Origin: Symbiodinium natans
Lineage: Eukaryota; Sar; Dinophyceae; Suessiales; Symbiodiniaceae
Length of the DNA stretch: 64,000 nt
Assembly (NCBI GenBank): GCA_905221605.1
Contig: CAJNDS010001657.1
Coordinates: 309,644 to 373,643 of the forward strand
Reading direction: 5' to 3'
The notes beneath the pieces are model-generated. The model did no database searches and was not told the DNA's origin. It was given only the letters and a program-made list of their open reading frames with translations. Position 1 is the first letter of the stretch, and each line of letters starts with the position of its first letter. Below are positions 11,263 to 22,641 of the stretch, one piece after another. A program made the translations under genes and the position numbers.

Positions 11263-12895
11263 CCATTGAGATTTACAGCGAAGGGTCGGCAACGCACCTC
11301 TAGTGGAAAACCGGCCGAGGGGGCTGTAAACCTGCCGCCTAAGTCGGAGAGGTTTCAGGGCGGGTGAACCCTCGGCTTTTGTGACTTCGGGACACCCTCC
11401 GGGCTGGGACTGGATATCCATCTTTAGAGCTTAGGAGATCAACTGCACACTCCTGGCCTTGCCAGGGCCTTGGCAAAAACGTCTGCCAATAGGTTGAGAT
11501 GGTCCGTGCTGGCCTGCAAGTTTCGGCAAGGATGGGCTTGAGGCGACCTGCGACTACCTTGCAGCATCGCCTATGCCGCGCTGACAAGCATACCCATCTC
11601 CCCTCACCTGCCTCAAAGCACCGCCGGACGCTGCGAGCTGCGGCGTCCGCGAGGTGAGCACCCTCCATCGGAGTTTGTTTTGTGGGATGTTGGGTTTCAG
11701 AACGAAAGCGAGTAACGACCCGGAGAACTCGAGTGTTTCGAAGCTTCTGCTTTCATCCTGGCAGGAATGAAGGGGTTGCAGCCAGTTGCAGCCAGCATGT
11801 CTACACAGGGAATGCTAAACCCTACACGGCGCCATTCTGTCAAAAGTTCCCAATGGCAAGCATGCCTCCTTTACTGCAGCATCACTGCAGGCGGACTCTG
11901 CAGCCTCACTCGCGTGACAGGATGGGTGGGGCTAAGAGACAAGGAGAGGGGGGTGAATTCCAGTTGGGGAGTGTCATGGTAAGTAACATGTCCTACGCTG
12001 CCCGCGTACAGAACCTGGTACTGGTAGTAACATACTTGTGGTCGACCAGTCGCGGTCGTAGTACAATAAAAGGAATCTTGTCGCAACAGGTCTGGGACCG
12101 CAAACAGTTCTTTATTTGCGTGTAACGAACATGCTAAAAAAGTTTGTACCGAGCGGACGCCACTGTTAACATAATGCCTAATTTGGCGTGTAGCGGCTTA
12201 GACGGCAATGCTTGCGGACCCCTACTTCTACTACAGTATTACGCTGTACATATACACATATTATGGTGTAGATACATTCATGCATGTGGCGCGGGTCCCC
12301 CATGTATGGCCCCCAGCCTCCAAGAATTCGTTCGTCAGGCTATCGGCACCTGCTCCACCATTCAGTGATTAGGAGCTCTTGGGGTTCGGGTCGACGAGCG
12401 CTGAGGAATACCGAAACCGCATTCCGGAGATCCTGCATGCAAGGTGACCAAAAACGCGCACGCGAAAGCCTCAGGTAAGCCTAACGTCATCACCTCGGCA
12501 GACCCTAGACCTAGCAGAGAAACCTTCATACCCTAAGTAGTAAGAACCCTTCACTTTAACTCTCAAACTCCGGACCCCAGGAGCCTTGAAATTCTCCCTT
12601 TTATACCCTATACTACCACATACTTCGGAACCCTTTAAAGGAGGCAAGGGACCACATTAAGGGCCCATATAACTACGCTTAGACAAATGGGCTTTAGGGG
12701 CTTGATGCCCCCTCTCGCAACTTGATCCTAACAGTAACCTTGAGTCAGGACTTCGAGAGGCCTTGCTCGCGCTTGCCCAGCCACGGGGCTGCCTGCCCAA
12801 GTGCTTCCGTGGTTTCGGCTGCGCGTTGAGCATGCTTGGGTTTTGAGGGAAAGCTGGCGGGCCCTTGGAAGGTGTGCTGGGGGTATTCGAAGGTC

Positions 12896-13506
12896 TGTTT
12901 CCAGCTTTACCATCCCGTCGTAAAGGGATTCCAAATTCAGAACTCAGGGTTTGGGGCCAACGCCGCGTGTCAGGCGAAGAGGCCAACATCTTCCCTGCAA
13001 CCCCCCAGAGTGCAAAGCCACACATAAAGAAACTCGACTATGCTAGCGAAGCCCCAGCAATCCCGGGCTCTCAGAATCCTCGACTCACCCACCTCCAAGA
13101 AGTCCAGGCTTCCTGCCATACTGCGCATCCCCGCCGTCCTGACTTTGGGTGATCAGGCTTGGGGCTTTAAGGGCTTGTCGAGAGCTCATAGAGGTCTGCG
13201 ATCGCCGTTGGGGATTCTGTCTTTAGGACTTTGGGGCTTTCTTTCGGCTTTCAGGTGGGGCTGGAGGCCTGCCAGGGCAGGTCTCAGAGGGTATCAAGCA
13301 GAGAACTCTTAAGCCACCCCCTGAACGAGCAGATTAGAGTAGACTCAATTGGGTTTGCAGCACTTCCAAGTCGGAAAGGTTCTGGATGGCTCTAAACCTG
13401 CAGGAACCCCAATTTGGGTCTCCTACCTTGGCCCTTCTACCTTCAGCACGCCGGGATCCCAGCAAACCCGATCCCCAACTTCACCAGCCCCCGAAGTGTC
13501 AGCCAT
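12896..13506 (-). CDS. First four exons of an unrecognised split gene
   Basis: ATG at 13506-13504 opens an exon 13506-13441 that reads MADTSGAGEVGDRVCWDPGV plus LK and ends exactly before GTAGAAGG. It joins in phase to 13138-13093 (GGDAQYGRKPGLLG, GTCAG acceptor, GT donor), then 12994-12962 (KMLASSPDTR, GTTGCAG acceptor, GT donor), then 12942-12896 (LNLESLYDGMVKLET, GA donor). Phases 0/1/1/0 are all consistent. No recognised domain; the N-terminus has no obvious signal peptide. Exons further down to about 6.8 kb probably continue this gene, but the connection is inferred. Confidence 0.6.
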
Positions 13507-15318
13507 GACGTGAGATTTTTCCTCACGCATTGCACCCTCGGCTGCTAAGCACTGCAAAGCGCACAACAAACAAGAAGGACTCTGCACGATACGTAGCCAC
13601 GGAGCATGTTGTGGCCACCCCGTTCTGAAGATGATCTTGTAGGCTTGGATGATCGAGTGGGGGAGTCGAGGGCCCACTCATATCGACTCCCCACCGAAAC
13701 CCACCCTGAACTCTCATGCCCACAAGGTAAACTTGCTACACTCCACAAGCTTTATGGCATGGCATGCCTCACCATTCGCACGTAGCCAAGGCTGTTTCCA
13801 ATCTGCGACACTACCTGTCGGGTCCGGGCTGACACAACGTTTGGTGGCTTGAGGGGAATTTGGGAGTTTTTGTGCTTTAAGGTTGCTGTTACTGGGGCTT
13901 GGGGCTCCAAAAAGTCGGATTTGAAGGTTGAGTGCTGCTCGAGACTTCTCAGGGCCACTGGTGGAAGCTCCGTCGTCGACGCTTTTCAGCCTTGCAAAGC
14001 TCGTTTGCTTCCCGAGCCCACCGACCCCACCTCTGTAGTGCAGCTGGCAGTGGTTCTTTACGAAATCAGACCCCATAACCATGCCTCTGAACAACCCCGC
14101 CTTCCCGCAAACGAGCTCCAAATGACTCCTGAAGCCTCCCCGCAGCCTGTCGAAGCTTATCCAGGAAGGAGACCTCGACTCAAGTCGAATCTTTTGACTT
14201 GTCCGGTCTCATCCCGATACAGAAAAACACGCAGGTATTTGCAAGGTGGCCATTGGGGGGGATCTTCAGTACCTCAGAGCCCTGCAAGGCGCCCCAAGTT
14301 CCTGGAACATCACGCTCGGGGCCGGGCGCCGTCTCGACCAGCGCCGAGCCTGGCTCGGGGCTTCTTACGCCACAGCGGCGCTTGTCTCACAGCCCCGGCA
14401 CCCCCCCCCCCCCACCGAAACTCAGCACATCCTCTGAACCCTCAGAGCCTTCGGATGATCTTCGCCGACTCCACCCCTCGCGCCTTGCGAAGGAGTCGAG
14501 GGTGCTTCCCCTGCTTCCCCATTTCTCAAAAACAGGCTAGAAGCTTCAAGGCGCTCTTTTGTCTACACCCCCCGGGCCCCCCGGCCCAGGTGTAGCAGCT
14601 CCTTCCCTGCATCCACTGCTTGTCAGCCAGGAGCCGAGATTTCACCTTGGGCAGCGTCTAAGGATGAACGAGTGATGAATAGAACTTAGAAAGTTTAGGG
14701 CGGGAGTCGGAGCGCTTTGGGGACTTGGGGATTCGCACTAATTCGCACTTATGCTTGCAATTGCTTGATCCTCTGCTCAGCTTTCGGAACCCACAGGTTG
14801 GGCTGCGCCAAATCCAAGGGGCCGATTCATCGGCAAGGAATTCGGCCACCACCTAGCAAATGCACCGGGCGAACTGCACCCCTTTAAAGTGACTGAGCAG
14901 GCACTCGGTATGCCCGATACGTTTGGAATTTTTTGCAAAAGCCCGTAGGAAATCCTGGTATGAGTGAAGTTCTGCAGATATTGCTGTGGGGTAATGAAGC
15001 TCTGAGGCTTTGGGATCCATCGACTGCTTCATGAGTGAGAAGGTTCTCGATCACACTGGGCTCACAGGCTCCTTCCCAAAGGCTGCCGCGGTCTTCTTGC
15101 ACGAGAGGCCTTTTTTGTTAAATGTCGCAACCGTGGAGTCCGGAAAAGGGGGGGCTGTTAAAAGTGTCAAGTCTGAAGGGCTTGCACCTTGTCAATTAAA
15201 AGCTGGCGCTGCTTGCCACTGGAGACCCGGCGGTGCAGCGGCGGCGCAGCAATTCAGAGGGGGGGGGTTTGGAGAGGGGCTTGGGGTCCGGAAAGGCGCA
15301 ATCTTGCGCTCGGCAGGA
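13507..15318. other. Intergenic stretch between the PPR gene and the gene starting at 13506
   Basis: GC-rich, with long chance frames on both strands (for example plus 13849-14595) that look like translated low-complexity sequence. A C run lies at 14401-14414. No convincing gene, RNA gene or repeat family seen. Confidence 0.5.
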
Positions 15319-17088
15319 TCATGCAGAGCATAGCTGCCATGGTAGCTCCGCCAACAGCTGCAAGATCCACCGGCACTGACCACTGTTGTCGCAGGCACTG
15401 ACACAATAGCTGTAGGTAAATGCATCGGGTGCAACTTCGACCCTCAGCATTTCAGAGAGCAGCAGAAGGGCTAACTGCCACTGCCGACCTTTCTCGCAGG
15501 CACTGGCGCCTGCATTATAGCTGAAGACGTTCGACCTGACGCCTGCCGCTTCCATGTCCGTCAGGAGATGGAGGGCCATCTGCCACAGACACCCCTTCTC
15601 GCATGCGCTGATGCCCGCACTGAAGCTGATTACACTACTCGGCACCCTGGCTTGTGGCATTTGTGAAAGAAGCTTAAGCGCCAACTGCCACTGGTCAGCC
15701 TTCTCACAAGCGGTCATGCTGGCATTGTAGCTGACCACGTTGGCCGTGATGCCTGCATTTGGCATGTCCGATAAGAGGTGCAGTGCCGTTTGCCACTGCC
15801 CTGCCTTTTCGCAGGCGCTGATGGTGGCACTGAAACTGACGACGTTTGGAAGAACTTTGGCTTCAGGCATGTCCGAAAGGAGTTGACGGGCCTCGCACCA
15901 CAACCCACCCTTCTCACATGCACTGATAGCTGCATTGAAAGTGATGGCCGTCAATGCAATCTGATGGACTGCCATGCTGGACAGCAAGTGCAGCGCCGCT
16001 TGCCAGAGCCCGCGCTTTGCACAGGCGCTGATGGTGGCATTGAAGCTCACCACATTTGGTCTGAGCTCAAGCAGTGGCATGTCTGAGAGCAAGTGCAGTG
16101 CCATCTGCCACTGACCAGCTTTTTCACAAGTGCTTATGCAAGCACTGAAGCTGATCACATTGGCTCTGGCACCAGCTCCTGGCATTCTAGACAGCAGTTG
16201 AACAGCCATGTGCCACTGACCGGCTGCCTCGCATGCACTGATTGCTGCATTGAAGCTGACCGTGCTAGGAGCTACTCTGGCCAATGGCATGGTCTCGAAA
16301 AGCTGCAGTGCCTCTTGCCAGCTGTCGTTCTTTTCAAGTGCGGTGATGGTGGCATTATAGCTCACCGGGTCGGCTGCAAGTCTGGCACTGGGCATGTCAG
16401 AAAATATTTTGAGCGCCATTTGCCATTGACCACCCTTCTCACACGCACTGATGCCTGCGTTGCAGCAGATGACGTCGGCCCTCACTTCCTGTGCCTCCAT
16501 TTCTGAAAGGAGCCACAGCGCCTGCTGCCAGTGCCCTGACTTCTCGCAGGCGCTAATCCCCGCGCTGAAGCTGATGACGTCGGGCAGGAGCCCTGCTGTC
16601 GGTATCTCAGACAGGAGTTGCAAGGCTCTCTGCCATTCCCCCCCCTTCGCGCAAGCACTTATACCAGCATTGAAGCTGATCACGGTAGGGGAAACCTGAA
16701 CCTCAGTCATCTGTCGAAGGAGATGCACGGCCCTCTGCCACTCCCCTACCTTCTCGCAGGCATTGATGGCCGCACTGAAGCTCACCGCGTCGGGAGACAG
16801 CTTCCCGGCAGGCATCGCCGAGAGCAGCTGGAGGCTCAGCTGCCATTGCCGGGCTTTCCCGCAGCCTGAAGTGTTGTGGGAGGACGCATGCGCGAAGGAA
16901 ACTTAAAAAACACAACATGCATACGATCACGTTGAAGTATAATGAACTATTGAGCATTACCAGCCCGTACACCCGATTGTGCGCCAAAGAAAAGCCCTGC
17001 AACAGCTGATGGCATTGTTGAAGTCGCGCTCGCGCAGGCTGCCATTGCCGGAGAGCAGGTCTTCCAGACTGCGGGGATGGCTCTCCAT
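15319..17088 (-). CDS. Pentatricopeptide repeat (PPR) protein, two exons, 543 residues
   Basis: PPR proteins bind single-stranded organelle RNA and act in editing, processing or translation. The large exon (16865-15319) encodes about 15 tandem 35-residue units. Each has the pattern SFNAAISACEKGGQWQ-A-LLS-MP, typical of dinoflagellate PPRs. I extend the gene upstream with exon 17088-17004, which begins MESHPRSLEDLLSGNG and carries the first half-repeat (DFNNAISC). A 138-bp GT-AG intron (17003-16866) joins in phase to CGKARQWQLSLQLL. An in-frame TAG lies upstream of ATG 17088. A shorter start at 16815 would cut the first repeat. There is no E, DYW or SMR domain after the repeats; the protein ends LAELPWQLCSA. 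Lack of introns within the repeats fits a retroposed origin of the PPR block. Confidence 0.95.
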
Positions 17089-18490
17089 GCTGTAACTGGC
17101 CCTTAAGCCTTGAGCAGGCTAGCTGAAGGTGTCTGAATGCCGGCAAACATGCAGCAAGCCCTGCGGAGCACTACAACTTGCAAGCAACAAGAGCACAAGC
17201 CTGAAAAACACACGCAAAGATCGACCTCTCCGAACGACCTGAAGCCCCTGAACCAGGACCCAGCTAAGGTGCACCTTACGTGCACCTTACACACCTACTG
17301 CTACGCTTGCATAACTTCGAAACTTAGCTTCGGGTTGCGAGTTCAGGGAGAGGAGTATCTGCAGCTCTCGCCTCCAACTTGCGCTTGATGAAGCCAACGC
17401 TGTAGTTCACAGCCTCAGCTGGATCTTTCTTTGCTTGTCGGCCACATATGTCGGCCACATGACCTTCAGCTATGAAGCCCGAAATCATTAGACTCCTGGG
17501 GCCCAGGCCGTGTTGATGACCCCATAGCCATGGACGCGGATCGAAGCTGCAAGGTGCCTGGAGCTCGGGCTGAGCTTCAGCTGGCTCTCGTGATTTGGAC
17601 GTTTAAGGTTTCGGGGCTGTGGAGTTAGGACGTAGGCAGGGTGCTAGTGTGTGGTCCTGGTTTACATGCGTATGTTTTGAGGACAGAAGATGCCCCGGAT
17701 GGGATGCAGTCCTGAAAAGCATTGGCAGCAGACCCGTTCATCGGGCATAGGTCAGGCAGCAAGCAGCAAGCTGTGATTTCTTAGGCGTCCCTCGGGGTGG
17801 ATGAAGGCGCTCGTCGAGTGGCACATGCTTGCTACATGCATGCTGCATGCCTCCAAAATGCAGGCGGGCGGCTCCACCGTGATCGTTCGAATCTTTGCCT
17901 CGCCCTGGTTGGATGCCTCTGAACAGGGCTGGGACCCAAAACCGGGGAAAAACCAACATAGTCCTTTTAGGATCACCGCACCCCCCGCCCCCCCGCATCC
18001 CCTGTGAAAATTACCATTTGGGAAAGCCTGAGACGCCAAGATGCTTAAAAACAATCGGCAGAAGGCCTGAGTGAAGAATTGTTGGTGCAGGCTGTAGCAG
18101 TACCTGCGTACGGCAGCTTAGCAGCAAGGAATTTGGCACTTTGGGGAAATTCTCTGCTGAAGCGCTCTGCTTGGGGCAATGCAAGTTCTGCCCCGAAATC
18201 AACTGCCGAACTCCTCGAAACCCTGCTATCTGTGTAGCCCATCATCATTAGCTATGCTGGAAGCCGGCAAGGAAGCGGACTGCGTAGCCAGGAGGTGGAC
18301 ATTTCGCATCACATCGATCACATCCAACCTCAGCCGTCAAGGGCTTCTAAGCTCACCATGCACGGTGAGAATCTGTAGCGAGAAGCTTGGTGAGCTCAAG
18401 GGGCATTGCATGGTACATGCATACCACGTGGTCCAGAAAGCGAATTGAAGGAGCCAAGAACATGATGGACACTGGCGAGGGAGGCGAAGG
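17089..18490. other. Unassigned stretch downstream of the 18.5-24 kb gene
   Basis: No motif-bearing exon recognised on either strand. Short direct repeats of TCGGCCACAT lie near 17440-17460, and GTGCACCTTA is repeated at 17269 and 17279. Otherwise ordinary non-coding composition. Confidence 0.4.
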
Positions 18491-18720
18491 GGGTGCAATC
18501 CCAAATTTGTGGGTCCAAAGGGCACCACCCCCGTAAGAGTTGCATTTGTCGAGTGCGCCTTGAGCCGCACGTGGTTGGAAGCTGCAGTCACTGTCATTGT
18601 TGCATTCTCGCCCAGTTCCTTTTCACAAATTGTTTGGTGCCTTGACTCTCCGACGACGTCTGCGTCCAGGTTCACATGTGCAGCAGCGGCATGCTGATGC
18701 TCGGCAGGTCTTTGTGACCA
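18490..18720 (-). CDS. Probable exon, unrecognised
   Basis: The minus frame contains VNLDADVVGESRHQTICEKE and then NATMTVTAASNHVRLKAHST without low-complexity character. No domain is recognised and the exact borders are uncertain. Same strand as the exons at 19.5-22.6 kb and possibly the same gene. Confidence 0.33.
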
Positions 18721-19528
18721 GAAGAAACTCTTGCTGCCCCAGCGGAGCTGCGCTGCTAAACACAACGAACCTTGATATTACAACTGGGTGTGCTCAACTG
18801 CTAGGCTCTGTCATCTTTCTCTGGCCTACAGCACGTAGGAATCACGCGACCCCTCTGTCACCGGCCATTCAACTGGGTGTGCTATGAGAACCCAATAGTG
18901 GTTGACAAAAGCCCTCAATTCCGACGTAGCCTCAAATGTTGTTGCCTAGCATACTGCATTGTCCCTTAAACCCGAGCATGGGAACTCTGAAGCCCTTTTT
19001 CGTCATGTATCACCTTACAAGGCCCACCGGCCCTGGGGCCCCTGCCCCTGAGCCAAAGAACCAGCCGGCAACCCGCCGTCGAGGAGGTCGAGTCCGTAAC
19101 CTGCTCTGGGGGTCCACATGTGTCCACGCATGTCTACACGGTGTGATATGAGAGGGCTCTGGAGAGATTTGACTTGACTGCAAGGAGATTGTGAAGTCCT
19201 AACAAGATTTGTCAGGCACCTTGAAGCTGATACTGCCAACGCCGACATGCATGATTAGACTTAGACTAGAGCCTTGCAGCGGTTTGCAATGATGAAAACG
19301 AACATCCCGTCTTGGTAGGGAAAAGGGTCAGCAAAGGTTCTACTGTTCCCCGCGTAAGGACGCTATTCCCAACATTTACCCACCATGTTGGTTCCTTCCG
19401 GGCCCCTCTGGGCTGCTGGCGCTGCAGCGCCACGGATCGCATGCGCGCATAGGCCTGCACTGCGGCTCGTTGGGAATTCCGGCAAGGGGTTTGGATGGGT
19501 GTGGATGGCCTTGTGGCGGGCTTGGGGC

Positions 19529-22500
19529 CTGAGGCTTGGCACGTCGCTTGCGCTCCCAGCTGCCTCGGCGTCCTGGGGCGCCAGGGCTGCCAGATCGTAG
19601 AAGTGCCGGCTCAGGCGAAGTTCCACCTCTTCAGTTTCAGATTCTGGGGATGCCCAACTTGTTGGGGAGACCACCACACCATACTGCAACCAACAAGTAC
19701 AAGCAAGACGAAAAGTGGACTGACATGAACGTGTGATGAGGGAGCGTGGCAAGAGTTGCTGCAGGCCATAAGCAAGTCCGGAGAGAGAGCTTGCATGGGG
19801 AACGACATGCTGCGTGTACCAAACAGTGTGGCCGAACGCGGCAAAGAGGAATAGGTTGACGTACGCACGTGTAGTCCAAAATCGAGGTTCGCTTCGCGCA
19901 TCCGTTCTAAGAGGATTTACACTTCAGTGCGTCGTGGTCCTGCATCGTTTCAGGTCTACGCTGGCATAGTCACAATAAGTAAGGAACTTTTGTTGCCGAA
20001 GCCACAACGAATGATGGTGATGCGCGTGCATAGCTGTGAAGGTAGCAACAGCAGCGATACCCAATGCGGAGCGGACACGCTCGCAAAAAATGACAGTTCC
20101 TGAGACAAATCAGTTCAGACCAGTCGAATGCATAGTGTGGACACTTGTCGACTTTTGTGCCTCCACCCTGAAACCCCCCACGCCCAAACATCCTGCAGGC
20201 CTGAAGACCGAACCCTGAACAACCCTAAACCCTAAACCCTATCCTAAACCCTAAACCCCTAAGCATCCCTAAACCCTAAAACATTCGGCCTGATCCTTCA
20301 GGTCCACCACATCCGTGGCCGTCAAGCGCAGGGGCCGCAGCTGCAGCAGCGCCAGTGCCTTCAGAAGCCGTCATCTTTTTGGGCAGCATCCTCAGGGTTT
20401 AGGGTTTAGGGTTTAGGGTTTAGGGTTTAGGGTTAGGGTTCTTCAAGAGAGACTGCTCCAATGGTGCAAATGTCATCAGCTTCGACACAACGTGGAAAGA
20501 TGCACTGGGGAATGAATTGGCAACTCTCACCTTTATCCCCCAATGACAGACCTCGAGGAACAGACTGGGTCGGCAAGATTCCCATGACTAGATCACCTGG
20601 TACCAGAAGACAGTAGCTAAACTCCACACATTAGTTGCAACTTGAAGGTTGCATACCTTTTGAGTGGCACAAGTTCAAGTCAAGTTGGCAGCTCTGCACG
20701 CAAAATCGCCCCAAAAGTACGGCTCCAACTCTTCATCACAGAGGACAAGAAACGAGACGCAGACCTCTTGGAGGAAAAACCGATACCTCACGCACCCATC
20801 CTGGACGGTGCCCTCTCAAGATCCACCGAGCCAGCTGGCACGAAGCTTGCAGGCGAGTAGGTCTTTAACAGGACTGCACATAAACCAGATCCAAACTCCC
20901 CCCCCTGAGCCCATCCTTGAGACGCTCAACTGCCCGGCGGACCTCCTCCGGTGGCGCGAGCGGCAAGGCCTCCCTGTTCGCCTTCAAGGAGGTATAGAGT
21001 ATACAGCCGTCCAGCTCAGCTGTGTAGACTTCCATCACTTATCTATCTGATGCGATGTTTAGCTTTTTACACATGAACCTCTGAGCTGGGCCAGGCATTC
21101 CGCACCCCCTGCTTGGCTCACAAGAGTCTGGCTTGCCTACTTACATGTAGACGTTGGCCTATCGGATGTTAAGTTTCGGAATTTGAACACGCAGGCCGTC
21201 TGCATTCTTTCTGGAAACTGTGCGGGAATCCGATGCCTGCATCGTGGCATGTGCCAGCAGCCGCAGATCCTGCATTGAGTCTTTGATAGTTGCACGTGTT
21301 GTGACACCAGCTGGCTCACATCATTTCAGGACCAAGCAATACTCGTACGAGTCCCAAAGGGAAAGATAGCTGGAGATCGCTCAAGGCAGCGAAGCCACGA
21401 GAGGAATAGAAAGAAGATAAGTCGCCGCCTTCTTGTTGTCTTCTTGTGAACCCAACGATTTGAGCCCTGAACCCTTCACCAAACCACACACGACCAACCC
21501 ACTGATCCCCCGAAGGCTCCGAGAGAAGCACCGAATTGGGGGCCTCTTCGATCTTTGCGCACAGCGGCTGCATGATGCCCACCTTGCAGGAGCGTTGGCC
21601 TCTAGGATCCTCAGGGTCCGGGGCTGAGGGGGTTGAGGCGCGGCGTATGTAGGGTCACGCGCGTGAAAGGATCGCATATGGTGCAGTGCCAGGTCACCTA
21701 ACCCTTAAGCCCGAAACTCACATCCAAAACCCAAAACTCCCTCCTCTTCTACACTTAACGAACCCAATGCTACTTTACAGGATGTCGGCTCTAGGGATCT
21801 CGAGGCTGAACCCATCAACGGCCCTGAAGAAACGGCCCTCGACGCCTCCAGAGCCTTGCGCAGCTCCAAGAGCAGCGCGTCGTGGGCGCGCCCTGGCCGC
21901 GGGCAGGCCAAGAAAGCTGTTAAAGGGGGCTTCAGATGGGCTTCAGGCTGCGCGGCGGCGCGGCGGAGATTCGGTGGCAGCTGAGCATCTGTGGGGCTTA
22001 GGGTTGTTTGCTTGGGGAAATTTCTTTCGGAAGTCCACGGCATCCTCCAATCAAGCCCGAGACGAAGTGCCGGGCCGATGCCTGCAGGCACCATTGCTTC
22101 CAAGGGTGAAGCAAAAGCAGCGAAGAGCCGTGGTAGTGCCGGCACCTCCCAAAGCAGTTCTTTTCTTTGGGGGGGGGGGCCGGGGGGGGTTCCGAGTCGG
22201 ATCGATTACAAAGCCACTCCAATTCCACAGAACCTACCCCTCCCGGACGCCCACCATGGACGATGCCCGCAGCTCTTCCAGCAGCACTGGCAGCAGCTCG
22301 CCTGGCACTAAGACACTAAGACAACAACAGCTTGCGACGATGCCCTTGCGCCCGGCAACACGAACGCTCGGCTTGAAGTTTTTGAAGCATCGATTGTCCA
22401 GCTGCGTGAAATTTCGGGTTCAGGGTTTCGGGCCTTTGGAGGCTGCAGCTATCAAGCCGCCCTTTCGAAAGCTGATGGCTCCGTGTTTTAAGAGGCACGA

Positions 22501-22641
22501 AAAACAAGAACTAGTACAAAAAGCCAACAAAAAGCCAACGCCACTCTACATATCTAGCAAACTCAGACGGGCTTAGCCTCCACAAGGTGAGATGTTCGAT
22601 GGCATACTCGGTGACCTTCTCATGCATCTTCTCGCACGGCT
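19529..22641 (-). CDS. Exons of an unrecognised split gene
   Basis: Minus-strand exons with fitting AG acceptors: 22641-22578 (CEKMHEKVTEYAIEHLTLW, GC donor), 22081-22045 (ASARHFVSGLIG), 21892-21837 (RAHDALLLELRKALEASR, GC donor), 21582-21495 (GIMQPLCAKIEEAPNSVLL, GT donor), 20981-about 20910 (REALPLAPPEEVRRAVERL), about 20770-20690 (LCDEELEPYFWGDFACRA), 20596-20531 (GDLVMGILPTQSVPRGL, GTGAGA donor), 20358-20290 (ALALLQLRPLRLTATDVVDL, GC donor) and 19643-19529 (ETEEVELRLSRHFYDLAAL, GC donor). Further candidate pieces lie at about 23.37-23.62 and 24.08-24.2 kb. The text looks like a globular or large scaffold protein. No family recognised; single-gene membership is inferred from strand and spacing. 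Confidence 0.5.
20221..20280. repeat. Interstitial telomere-like array, CCCTAAA on plus
   Basis: Several CCCTAAA units with small variants. It begins 9 nt inside the intron after the GC donor of exon 20358-20290 (minus). In the sense direction it reads TTTAGGG. Confidence 0.95.
20394..20440. repeat. Interstitial telomere-like array, TTTAGGG on plus
   Basis: Six to seven TTTAGGG units, inverted relative to the array at 20221. In the sense direction (minus) it reads CCCTAAA and lies about 35 nt upstream of the acceptor of exon 20358-20290, so the two arrays bracket a 69-nt exon. Confidence 0.95.

Noticed and set aside
13849-14595. Plus-strand 248-codon open frame
   Set aside because: Reads like translated GC-rich non-coding sequence, no motif, opposite to gene direction.
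21686-22576. Plus-strand 296-codon open frame
   Set aside because: Text is low-complexity and overlaps better minus-strand exons (21892-21837, 22081-22045).
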